The notes under the pieces: generated by a model | The model's database searches: none | What the model saw: only the letters and a program-made list of their open reading frames with translations | What the model was told of the DNA's origin: nothing | Translations under genes and position numbers: made by a program | From: Limisphaera sp026417315 | GTDB taxonomy: Bacteria; Verrucomicrobiota; Verrucomicrobiia; Limisphaerales; Limisphaeraceae | Reading direction: 5' to 3' | DNA: 64,000 nucleotides | Assembly: GCF_049537125.1 (NCBI RefSeq) | Contig: NZ_JBMVQY010000001.1 | Span: 1,612,001-1,676,000, forward strand | Part shown: piece after piece, positions 35,260-42,340 of the stretch | Position numbering within the stretch: the stretch's first letter is position 1 | Layout: each line of letters begins with the position of its first letter

Positions 35260-35866
35260 TCGGCCTCCGGTGCGCCTCCCCACTGACGACCGTGGCCACC
35301 GCGGGGACGCGCTGGAATGGATCCGCTGACTTTTTCGGCGGCTGCGGATCTGGTTGTGGGTAGCCGCCGTGAGGCGATGAACCCGGGACCCACATGAACC
35401 CTCGGCCCGGAGGGTTGCCCGTGCCGAAGCGGGGGACGACGCATGGACCCGTTGGCTGTCGCAGCGACTGCCTGACCGAATCTGCTCTCGCCCCTCGAGC
35501 GACTTCGGGCCGTTGGGATCGGCTCACGACCTTCATGCTCCCGGGCAGGTTGCCCGAGCTGGTCCAACCGGCGGCCCGGGTCCCGCTGACGGCAAGGGAC
35601 CCGGTTGCGGATTTGCGGAACGAGCGGCTCGACGTTTCCAGGTCCGACAAAAACCCCGTTTTCCCAACGACCTCCGCGAGGCGTTGACAGTGAGAAGGCG
35701 TGTTTCGAGTGAACCGGTTTCAAGAGCTCGCGGCTGAATCGCGGCCTGAAACCTCCCTTCGCAGATCACCGGCCGGGGACGCCTTCGATCGGCTCCGGTT
35801 CGTTCGCGCGGCGACGGTCCCCTTTGTCCCTTGCAGGTCCCGCAGTCCGGCCCTATCGTGCGCGTC
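35260..35866. other. Intergenic region, no gene seen
   Basis: A 607-base gap. A small GC hairpin (AACCCTC 35397-35403 with GAGGGTT 35410-35416) lacks a T tract. Translations of all frames look non-coding. A decayed relative of the nearby repeats is possible but not demonstrable by eye. Confidence 0.4.
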
Positions 35867-36484
35867 ATGAAGGCGCGGACTTGGATGTTGGGGTGCGCAG
35901 CCCTGGTGTGGGCGGCAGCGGTGTGGGCTCAGGACCCGGCCCTGGAAGAACGCCTCAACCGGATGGAAGGGAACATTCGCGATCTGCTCGCCGCTCAGGC
36001 CGAAACCCAAAAGCGAATCGCCACCCTCGTGCAGGAACTGGACCAGTTGCGGGAACAGATTCGCAGCAACCATGGGGACTGGGCCACGCAATCTGACGTT
36101 AGACGCCTGACTGCTGCCCTCGAAGAAGTGGACCGCAAGCGGCGAGAGGATTACGAGAAGATCCATCAGGAACTCCGGAATCTGGCCAAAGTACTGGCCT
36201 CACCTGCCCCGACACCACGACCTGCCACTCCCACCCCTGCCGAACGAGAAACTCGGCGTCGCCCCACACCCTCCACGGGCGCGGGCGAGGCCGGCGGCGG
36301 CGTGGAAACCGGTTACGAGTACGTGGTCAAACCCGGCGATACCCTGTCGGCCATTGTGCAAGCCTATCGCGAACAGGGTGTCAACGTAACCGTCACGCAG
36401 GTGCTCAAAGCCAATCCCGGTCTGAATCCCAACCGTCTCCTGGTCGGACAAAAGATCTTCATTCCCGCCCCGCAGGAACAGTGA
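35867..36484 (+). CDS. Exported coiled-coil LysM protein
   Basis: A 205-residue protein with a signal peptide (M-L-G-C-A-A-L-V-W-A-A-A-V-W-A-Q), a heptad-rich coiled coil (about residues 22-110: E-R-L-N-R-M-E-G-N-I-R-D-L-L, L-V-Q-E-L-D-Q-L-R-E-Q-I), a Pro/Thr-rich linker and one C-terminal LysM domain (Y-V-V-K-P-G-D-T-L-S-A-I-V ... V-L-K-A-N-P-G-L-N-P-N-R-L-L-V-G-Q-K-I-F-I-P). LysM binds peptidoglycan, so it likely sits in the periplasm on the cell wall; related coiled-coil/LysM proteins are common in Verrucomicrobia. The Cys at the signal region is not a typical lipobox. ATG 35867 gives the signal peptide. It has no obvious operon partner. Confidence 0.85.
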   Translation: MKARTWMLGCAALVWAAAVWAQDPALEERLNRMEGNIRDLLAAQAETQKRIATLVQELDQLREQIRSNHGDWATQSDVRRLTAALEEVDRKRREDYEKIHQELRNLAKVLASPAPTPRPATPTPAERETRRRPTPSTGAGEAGGGVETGYEYVVKPGDTLSAIVQAYREQGVNVTVTQVLKANPGLNPNRLLVGQKIFIPAPQEQ

Positions 36485-36888
36485 GCAGGTCCGGCCACCG
36501 GAGCGTTGCCCTCTAACTCATGGCGCGGTGCAACGCGCGATCGGGCCATGGGCGGCTCGTTTCTCGTCGGGCTGCGGGGGCCCCGGGTGCCGCGGAGCCG
36601 CGCTGCGACTCCTCATGCACCGGATGGGGCCAGCCGCAGCTCAGCCGCGGGTTGAGCCCTCCCGGCGGTCCGGCGCGACGACTTCGGGGGGCAAAGCGCG
36701 GGAGGAGGTCCTGCTCCGGAGCGCCTGAAAGAGGCCGGGCCACCTGCCTGCCCACGGCCATGAGCTTGACGGCCCACGCCGAAAGCTGTAGAAGGGGCCT
36801 TAAAGTCTTGGACAAGTCGAAGAACTGCAGTGTGCGAAGGCACAGTTGCGGTTAACCGGAGTTGGTCCAAGCCATTATAGGTACGACC
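36485..36888. other. Intergenic region before a PEP-CTERM gene
   Basis: A 404-base gap. TTGACG (36766-36771) and TGTAGA (36787-36792), 15 bases apart, are a possible but poorly spaced promoter for the PEP-CTERM gene about 100 bases downstream. Nothing else was recognised. Confidence 0.35.
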
Positions 36889-37605
36889 ATGAACGACATG
36901 AACCCCTTCGTCCTGCGGAACCCCTTGGTGTTTTGCGCAGCTCTTGCAAGCCTGCTGGCCGCCGGCTTGGGTCAGAGCCGGGCGCAGGTCACTTATGTGG
37001 ACGCTACCCCCGGAGTGAACACGTTCCCGACCTCGGCCTTCGCCGGGTCGGCCGCGCAAGATAACCTGTGGGGCTTGCGAGCCTTCGGAACCGGCAACAC
37101 GATCTACGAGTCTTCCGGCGTGGCCTCGGGCACGGAAAACAGTCCCGAAATCTACACGATTCTCAGCGGCTTGAGTCCCGGGGCGCCCTATCGTGTCTGG
37201 GTCAATTTTTACGACGTTGCGTCCAACAACACGGAGAACTGGCCCATTCGTGCCGGGTTTAGTTCCGGGAATCTCACGCTTTTTGCCAACGGTGTCGATG
37301 GGGGCGCGGGTTTGCTCGCCGGCGCCACGCCCGCCATCATGGCCACCAACCTCAATTACGTAACTCCCCCGAAGTTCGATGACGGAGGCAGTCGACTGCT
37401 TTTGGCCGGCGATTTGGGCGTCACTCAGGCCGACCCCTCGGGGCAGATCACGGTGTACATTGACGATCTCCCGTCCACCATCGGGGCCAACAACCGCACT
37501 TGGTACGATGGTCTGAGCTACGAGCTGGTGCCCGAGCCTTCGGTGCTGGCGCTGGGGGCCTTCGGCCTTGCCGCATGGGGGCTGCGGCGCAGGGTCCGCG
37601 GTTAA
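36889..37605 (+). CDS. PEP-CTERM sorting-domain protein
   Basis: Exported 238-residue protein. The signal peptide is V-F-C-A-A-L-A-S-L-L-A-A-G-L-G-Q-S-R-A-Q. The body is beta-rich (T-Y-V-D-A-T-P-G-V-N-T-F, P-Y-R-V-W-V-N-F-Y-D-V-A-S-N-N-T). The C-terminus is a canonical PEP-CTERM signal: V-P-E-P-S motif, hydrophobic helix V-L-A-L-G-A-F-G-L-A-A-W-G-L, basic R-R-R-V-R-G. Such proteins are processed by an exosortase and anchored or released with exopolysaccharide; no exosortase gene is in the window. ATG 36889 or 36898 are both possible starts. The body has no recognised catalytic domain. Confidence 0.9.
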   Translation: MNDMNPFVLRNPLVFCAALASLLAAGLGQSRAQVTYVDATPGVNTFPTSAFAGSAAQDNLWGLRAFGTGNTIYESSGVASGTENSPEIYTILSGLSPGAPYRVWVNFYDVASNNTENWPIRAGFSSGNLTLFANGVDGGAGLLAGATPAIMATNLNYVTPPKFDDGGSRLLLAGDLGVTQADPSGQITVYIDDLPSTIGANNRTWYDGLSYELVPEPSVLALGAFGLAAWGLRRRVRG

Positions 37606-37729
37606 AGGGCCAACCTCCCGGTCTTTCGCATTCGCATCGGCGGAACGGCGGACTCACTGTCCTGCGGGCAGCGCAATTCCGCGCATTTGAGCCGGCCACG
37701 GGGATGACAGGCAGACCGGCTGCTGAACA

Positions 37730-37870
37730 CCCGGTCAGAATTCGTGAAGAATCGCTCGAGGGAGCCCCGGGTTCGCACCGGCTCGTTCTTCAGCCCGGGT
37801 TTCAGCCGGTAGCGAACGGCGTGGATGCGCCGGGTCGGGGAGGCTGAAAAGGACGACAGCGCGGCTCTTT
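37730..37870 (-). repeat. Interspersed repeat family 1, copy E
   Basis: Read on the minus strand, the core is CTGAAACCCGGGCTGAAGAA (37805-37786), preceded by CAGCCTCCCCGAC. This matches the block order of copy B (CCTCCCCGCC ... TGAATCCGGAGCTCAGAAA). It is the most diverged member. Confidence 0.4.
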
Positions 37871-37889
37871 CGCCGTGAGTCACTCTGCG

Positions 37890-38050
37890 TCGCGGTTGGG
37901 AAGTGGCACAAGGGGGCCCCAGGTTCGTTTCTTGTTTGAGCCCCGGATTCAGGATCCCATGGGAATGTCGTTTTCGCTTCAGGTTTTCCCGGGCGGGGGA
38001 CGGCCGGAGTTTCGCCGAGTTTTCAAGGCGTTCAAACGAGAAACACACCG
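37890..38050 (-). repeat. Interspersed repeat family 1, copy D
   Basis: Minus-strand core TGAATCCGGGGCTCAAA (37951-37935), preceded by GGGATCC (copy A has GGGATCG). This is one of the best core matches to copy A. Confidence 0.55.
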
Positions 38051-38160
38051 GACGGCGCATTGAAAGCGCCCGGTGTCCGGCGCTTTATGCGTTTCCCCCA
38101 ACGAGGCCCCGGAAGGCTCGGCCCGCGCCAGCCCCGACACGGAAGTCAACCCAGATCCGT

Positions 38161-38190
38161 CCCGCGCTGAAGGGCGCAATGCAGTGCGGG
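38161..38190. repeat. Repeat family 2, second copy (fragment)
   Basis: CGCGCTGAAGGGCGCAATGC (38163-38182) matches the hairpin start of the element at 31521-31670 with a few changes, including the following GC run. Confidence 0.4.
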
Positions 38191-38289
38191 CCCGCCCGGC
38201 CCTCGCAAGGAGGGGTATTGGGGGCACCCACTGGGGGCACGATGGAATTCGGGGGACGGACTTCCCGGGGCCATGGAATCAGGTGCGGG

Positions 38290-38440
38290 TTCGGCGCGTG
38301 GATGAGCCCGTCCGATCCGTGGACAGCAAACGCCCCATTTCGGTTTCTGCGTGCCGAGTTCAACGATCCCCAAAAACGCCTTTTCCCTCTGTTTCCCCGT
38401 GACGGGAACACTCGAAATGGCGCCGAGCCTTCGGAGGTGT
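38290..38440 (-). repeat. Interspersed repeat family 1, copy C
   Basis: Minus-strand core TGAACTCGGCACGCAGAA (38361-38344). The segment after it, GTTTGCTGTCCACGGATCGG, parallels TTTGCTGTCCGTGGATTGC of copy A, followed in both by CGCG..CGAA. The segment before it, CGGACACCTCCGAAGGCTCG, parallels GGACACTTCTAAAACCTCGG. Block order is fully conserved over about 150 bases. Confidence 0.6.
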
Positions 38441-38606
38441 CCGAGATCTGAACCGCGCCCGGAGGCTTCTCGGGCACTTTTTCAACGTTGCCGCAAACCC
38501 GGGATCTGTGGTATGTAACCCCTCCCTCCTGCCCGGGTGGGCGTGGGGCAGGGGAGACACTGAGGGCACACGCCCGGCATTCAATCGAAGTCGGCCTCGG
38601 GTTTTT

Positions 38607-38765
38607 ATGTCACAGCATCGAAGTTTGCGGGCGGCGTCGGTCGCTGGCAGCAAGCGCAATGTTCTGAAACGGTTTGAACGGATCGCGTTGCTCAAGAAAC
38701 GCGGTCTTTGGAAGCCGGGCGACCGCATTACGGGCCTGCCCAAGACCAAACCGGAAGCCATCTGA
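38607..38765 (+). CDS. Small basic protein of the Chlamydiae-Verrucomicrobia lineage
   Basis: A 52-residue, strongly basic protein starting M-S-Q-H-R-S-L-R, with a central K-R-N-V-L-K-R-F-E-R-I-A-L-L-K-K-R-G and a C-terminal W-K-P-G-D-R-I-T-G-L-P-K-T-K-P. This matches the conserved small basic protein family described from Chlamydiae and Verrucomicrobia (I believe TIGR04137; the identifier is from memory). The charge pattern suggests RNA or ribosome binding, which is inference. The ATG is at 38607; the frame extends upstream to 38508 but the extension is not conserved in character. It precedes an rRNA pseudouridine synthase gene by 109 bases, which would suit a ribosome-related job. Confidence 0.9.
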   Translation: MSQHRSLRAASVAGSKRNVLKRFERIALLKKRGLWKPGDRITGLPKTKPEAI

Positions 38766-38874
38766 GCCACGGCGATTCTCTCGCCGGGACCGATGGGCTT
38801 CACCGCCCGGGGGATTCGGGCCGGGGGGATGCGCTTTTCGGGCATTGCGCGCGGCCACTGGCGCTTCCGGGTGC

Positions 38875-39588
38875 ATGAAGGTTCGTTTGCAAAAGTACCT
38901 TTCGGAGGCCGGCGTGGCATCGCGTCGTGCCGCCGAACCGCTGATCCTGTCCGGTCGCGTCTCGGTCAACGGACAGGTCGTGACCCGACTGGGCACACAG
39001 GTGGATCCCGACCGGGATCAGGTCGCGGTGGATGGCTGGACGGTGCGGCCGCGACGCAAGCTTTACGTGGCCCTGCACAAGCCTCCGGGCTACGTGTGCA
39101 CGCGGAGCGATCCGCAGGGACGCCCCGTGGTCCACGACCTGTTGCCGCCGGAGTGGCGCTCCTTGTTTACCGTGGGACGGCTGGATCGTCAGAGCGAGGG
39201 CCTGCTGTTTCTGACCAACGACGGCCAGCTCGCTTTGCGCCTGACCCATCCGCGCTACGGCGTGCGCAAGACGTATGAAGTGACCGTGACCGGACGCGTG
39301 AATCCGGCGTCGCTCAGGCCGGCTCTGGACGGGGTGCGAGACCGCGGCCAGCTGCTGCGCGCGACTGCAGTCCGGCTCCTGCGCGCCAGCCAGCGCCGCA
39401 GCGTCATCGAGCTGGAACTGGCCGAGGGGAAAAACCGCGAAGTCCGCCGCATCTGTGCCCGCCTGGGTCTCAAGGTGGAACGACTGGTGCGAGTCCGGAT
39501 TGGCCGGATCCCCCTCGGCGACCTGCCGCCGGGGCGGTGGCGGACGTTGACAGCTCCCGAGATAAAAACTCTACTGGGCCAGGTATGA
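38875..39588 (+). CDS. rRNA pseudouridine synthase, RsuA/RluB/E/F family
   Basis: A 237-residue enzyme. The N-terminal S4 RNA-binding domain (R-L-Q-K-Y-L-S-E-A-G-V-A-S-R-R-A-A-E) is followed by the catalytic domain with G-R-L-D-R-Q-S-E-G-L-L-F-L-T-N-D-G; the nucleophile is Asp104. K-T-Y-E-V-x-V and E-G-K-N-R-E-V-R-R-I complete the RsuA/RluB signature. The exact 16S or 23S target cannot be read from sequence. ATG 38875 starts M-K-V-R-L-Q-K-Y. Its TGA overlaps the ATG of the SH3 protein gene (ATGA at 39585-39588), so these are translationally coupled. Confidence 0.93.
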   Translation: MKVRLQKYLSEAGVASRRAAEPLILSGRVSVNGQVVTRLGTQVDPDRDQVAVDGWTVRPRRKLYVALHKPPGYVCTRSDPQGRPVVHDLLPPEWRSLFTVGRLDRQSEGLLFLTNDGQLALRLTHPRYGVRKTYEVTVTGRVNPASLRPALDGVRDRGQLLRATAVRLLRASQRRSVIELELAEGKNREVRRICARLGLKVERLVRVRIGRIPLGDLPPGRWRTLTAPEIKTLLGQV

Positions 39589-40631
39589 AAAGCATTGCAT
39601 GGGTGCTGCTGGGCTTGGCCCTGGCCGGCACCGCGTTTGCCCAAGCAGACACCAACCCTGCACCAGCCGCGGCGGCGAGTGGTTTGCGGCCGGGCCCGGC
39701 CGTGGTGCAGGCGGACTCGGTCATCGTGCGCGGTCAGCCCGGCTTGCGCGGGGAACGACTCGCCCTTCTGCGCAAGGGCGATCAGGTCCGGGTCTTCGAA
39801 GAAATCGTTCTCGACAAGCCGGCCAGGGGCGAACCCGACCGGTGGGCGCGCATCGCCCTGCCGGAGGGCGTCAAGGTCTGGATCCACAGCCTGTTCATCG
39901 ATGTCACAAACAAGACAGTCAGGGCCAGCCGTTTGAATCTGCGGGCCGGTCCGGGGGAGAATTTCAGCGTCCTTGGCCTGCTGGAACGCGGCGAAACCTT
40001 CGTGGAGACGGGCGTGATGGAGGGGGATTGGATCCAGATCGAGCCGCCCACCAACGCCTACGCCTTCGTGGCCTCGCGGTTCCTGCGCCAGGAAGCCGGG
40101 GAAGCCCCCGCACCCACGCCGACGCCGCCGGCAGCTTCGACGAATGTGCCGCCGACTCCGGAAACCACCACCCCGGTCACGGTTGCGGAACCTCCGGTGT
40201 TGGCGGGCCCGCCGACCGAGCCCGAAACGGAGCCTGCGCCAACCTTCACGGAGCCGCCGCCACCCGGGGTGGGCGCGGACCCGGCAGCTCTGGAGAAGGC
40301 TCGTGAGGCCATGCGGCAAAAGATGGCCGAGCTCATTGCGCAAGATGAAGCGGCCCGCGCCGCGGCGGCGGCCCGGGAACTCCCCGAAGTGCGCGTCGTC
40401 ACCCGCGAGGGCCGCGTCCGACGCACCTTCAGCATCCAGGCTCCGAGCCGTTACGCGCTGGTGGACCTCGAGACCGGCCGCACCATGAATTATCTCTACA
40501 CCACGGCCACCAACCTGGACCTCTCCCGGTACATCGGCCTCACCATTCGCGTGACGGGCGAGGAAGGGTTGGACCCGCGCTGGAAGGCCACGCCGGTCCT
40601 CACCATCCGCCGCATCCAGGTGTTGGAGTAA
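39585..40631 (+). CDS. Exported protein with bacterial SH3 domains
   Basis: A 348-residue protein with a signal peptide (M-K-S-I-A-W-V-L-L-G-L-A-L-A-G-T-A-F-A-Q). Two SH3b-like repeats follow (about residues 40-105: V-Q-A-D-S-V-I-V-R-G-Q-P-G-L-R-G-E; and 108-165: A-S-R-L-N-L-R-A-G-P-G-E-N-F-S-V-L-G-L-L-E-R-G), then a long Pro/Thr/Glu linker, a short helical stretch (A-L-E-K-A-R-E-A-M-R-Q-K-M-A-E-L) and a C-terminal beta domain that resembles another SH3-like fold. It probably binds cell-wall peptides in the periplasm. It sits inside a tightly packed run between the pseudouridine synthase and folD, with overlaps on both sides. Confidence 0.8.
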   Translation: MKSIAWVLLGLALAGTAFAQADTNPAPAAAASGLRPGPAVVQADSVIVRGQPGLRGERLALLRKGDQVRVFEEIVLDKPARGEPDRWARIALPEGVKVWIHSLFIDVTNKTVRASRLNLRAGPGENFSVLGLLERGETFVETGVMEGDWIQIEPPTNAYAFVASRFLRQEAGEAPAPTPTPPAASTNVPPTPETTTPVTVAEPPVLAGPPTEPETEPAPTFTEPPPPGVGADPAALEKAREAMRQKMAELIAQDEAARAAAAARELPEVRVVTREGRVRRTFSIQAPSRYALVDLETGRTMNYLYTTATNLDLSRYIGLTIRVTGEEGLDPRWKATPVLTIRRIQVLE

Positions 40632-41518
40632 TGGAGCCCGGCAACCTCATCAACGGCCGCGCCATTGCCGCGCAGGTCCTGGCGGATTTGCGTCCCCGGC
40701 TGGCGGCCCTGCGCGCCCGCGGCGTGCAGCCCGGGCTGGTGTTCGTACGCGTCGGAGAAGACCCGGCCTCTCGCGTGTACGTGGGCCGCAAAGAAAAGAC
40801 CGCCGCCGAACTGGGGATCCGCTCCGAAACGCACGTCCTGCCGGAGAATGCCTCCGAGGCCGAGCTGTTGGAGCTCTTGGACCGCCTGAACCGCGATGAG
40901 CAGTGGCACGGAATCCTGGTCCAGGCGCCCCTGCCCCGGCAGATCCGGCCCGAGCGCGTCTATGCAGCCATTCGGCCCGACAAGGATGTGGACGGGTTTC
41001 ATCCCATCAACATGGGGCGCTTGTTGTTGGGAGACCCCGGCGGGTTCAGGCCCTGCACCCCGGCCGGCATCCAGGAGCTGCTGGTCCGCGCCGGCATCTC
41101 GTGGGAAGGCGCGCACGTGGTGATCCTGGGCCGGGGAAACATCGTGGGCAAACCCCTGGCGGCCCTGCTTTGTCAAAAAGCCCCCCGCGCCAATGCCACG
41201 GTCACCCTTTGTCACTCGGCAACGCGGGACCTGGCCGCGCACTGCCGGCGCGCCGACATTCTCGTGGCCGCCATGGGCGTGCCGGAGTTTGTGACCGCGG
41301 ACATGGTGCGGCCCGGCGCGGTGGTGGTGGACGTGGGCGTCAACCGTGTGCCCGACCCCGGCGCCAAGGGCGGCAGCCGTCTGGTGGGCGACGTGGCCTT
41401 TGCCGCCGTGCAGCCCATCGCCGGCCGGATCACGCCGAACCCCGGGGGCGTCGGACCCATGACCATTGCCATGCTCATGCAAAACACCGTCCAGGCCGCG
41501 GAACAACTCACCGCCTGA
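40631..41518 (+). CDS. folD: Methylenetetrahydrofolate dehydrogenase / cyclohydrolase
   Basis: Bifunctional one-carbon enzyme of 295 residues, converting 5,10-methylene-THF to 10-formyl-THF. The active-site Tyr50-x3-Lys54 motif is in S-R-V-Y-V-G-R-K, D-K-D-V-D-G-F-H-P-I-N and P-C-T-P-A-G-I follow, and the nucleotide site is I-L-G-R-G-N-I-V-G-K-P-L. P-G-G-V-G-P-M-T at the C-terminus is diagnostic. Its ATG overlaps the previous stop (TAATG at 40629-40633), so it is translationally coupled to the SH3 protein gene. Confidence 0.97.
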   Translation: MEPGNLINGRAIAAQVLADLRPRLAALRARGVQPGLVFVRVGEDPASRVYVGRKEKTAAELGIRSETHVLPENASEAELLELLDRLNRDEQWHGILVQAPLPRQIRPERVYAAIRPDKDVDGFHPINMGRLLLGDPGGFRPCTPAGIQELLVRAGISWEGAHVVILGRGNIVGKPLAALLCQKAPRANATVTLCHSATRDLAAHCRRADILVAAMGVPEFVTADMVRPGAVVVDVGVNRVPDPGAKGGSRLVGDVAFAAVQPIAGRITPNPGGVGPMTIAMLMQNTVQAAEQLTA

Positions 41519-41554
41519 CTCCCCGTCCCGCCTGCATGGCCCTGAGTAACTCCC

Positions 41555-42022
41555 ATGACACCAACTCGCATTTTGCCCGACCTCCAATGCTCGCTGCTCT
41601 GTGAAGACGTCCGGCAGGAAGTGACCGGCAACTTCATCCTGGTCGGCGTCCTCAATTTCATCCGGGTCCCCCAGCTTCCCGTGATCGCCCTGAAGCTGAG
41701 CATCTTCAACCGCTGGACCGCCGGTGTGGGACAGTTCCTCGAGTCCACCCGACTCGTGGCGCCCGACCAGGTCACTGTGCTGCGCAAGGGCGAGGTTCGG
41801 TTCGTGCTTCAGGACCCCAACCATCATGCCACCAACGTCACACTGTTCGGGCAGGTCGAATTCAAAACCGCCGGCGTGTACTACATCGAAGTCCTGGTGG
41901 ACGACGTGATGAAGCTGCGCTATCCGGTGCCGGTGATTCATACGCCGCCCCCCCAGGCAGCCCCGGGGCCCGGCGCTGTTGCGCCCGGCGCCAAACCGCC
42001 GGAGCCGCCGACTCCCAGCTGA
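41555..42022 (+). CDS. Conserved hypothetical protein (DUF6941-like)
   Basis: A 155-residue protein without signal peptide. It starts with L-L-C-E-D-V-R-Q-E-V-T-G-N-F-I-L-V-G-V-L, a pattern I associate with small beta proteins labelled DUF6941 (from memory). The rest is beta-rich (F-V-L-Q-D-P-N-H-H-A-T-N-V-T-L-F-G-Q) and ends in a Pro/Ala tail. No function is known to me. It follows folD by 36 bases and is probably the last gene of the run that starts at 38607. Confidence 0.7.
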   Translation: MTPTRILPDLQCSLLCEDVRQEVTGNFILVGVLNFIRVPQLPVIALKLSIFNRWTAGVGQFLESTRLVAPDQVTVLRKGEVRFVLQDPNHHATNVTLFGQVEFKTAGVYYIEVLVDDVMKLRYPVPVIHTPPPQAAPGPGAVAPGAKPPEPPTPS

Positions 42023-42340
42023 GCCTTGCGGCCGCTGGTGTTGCGAACCTGCCGCGCCTTGCGAGCGCGGACTGCCGGAGCGCGTGGCCTCTGCGCAACC
42101 TGCTGCAGGCTCGCTCGCCGGCTGGCGCAACGGGGCGAGCTTCGCCCCTCCTGAGGGCGAGGGGACCGAGGGGTACAGGGTGCCCCACCTCTGGCGTTGA
42201 AAAGCGGTTCGTGTTTCGCTGCTGCCGCGCGCGAGCACAAGACGCCCTTCGGAACTACGGGGGCGCAACACTCTTTCCCTCTACCCCCTGCGGGCCACCG
42301 GGCGTCGAGCGTGACGACAGGTGTCGCGCCGCTCGCTGTC
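42023..42340. other. Convergent intergenic region, nothing recognised
   Basis: A GC-rich 318-base gap between the ends of the DUF6941-like gene and the rhamnosidase gene. No clear terminator with a T tract was found. Confidence 0.4.

Larger units (their letters stand above)
37606..38606. other. 1-kb gene-poor region with decayed repeats
   Basis: No gene can be supported between the PEP-CTERM protein and the small basic protein. The DNA holds three inverted, diverged copies of repeat family 1 (E, D and C) and one piece of family 2 near 38161. Open frames cross the region but are Arg/Pro/Gly-rich. Confidence 0.55.
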
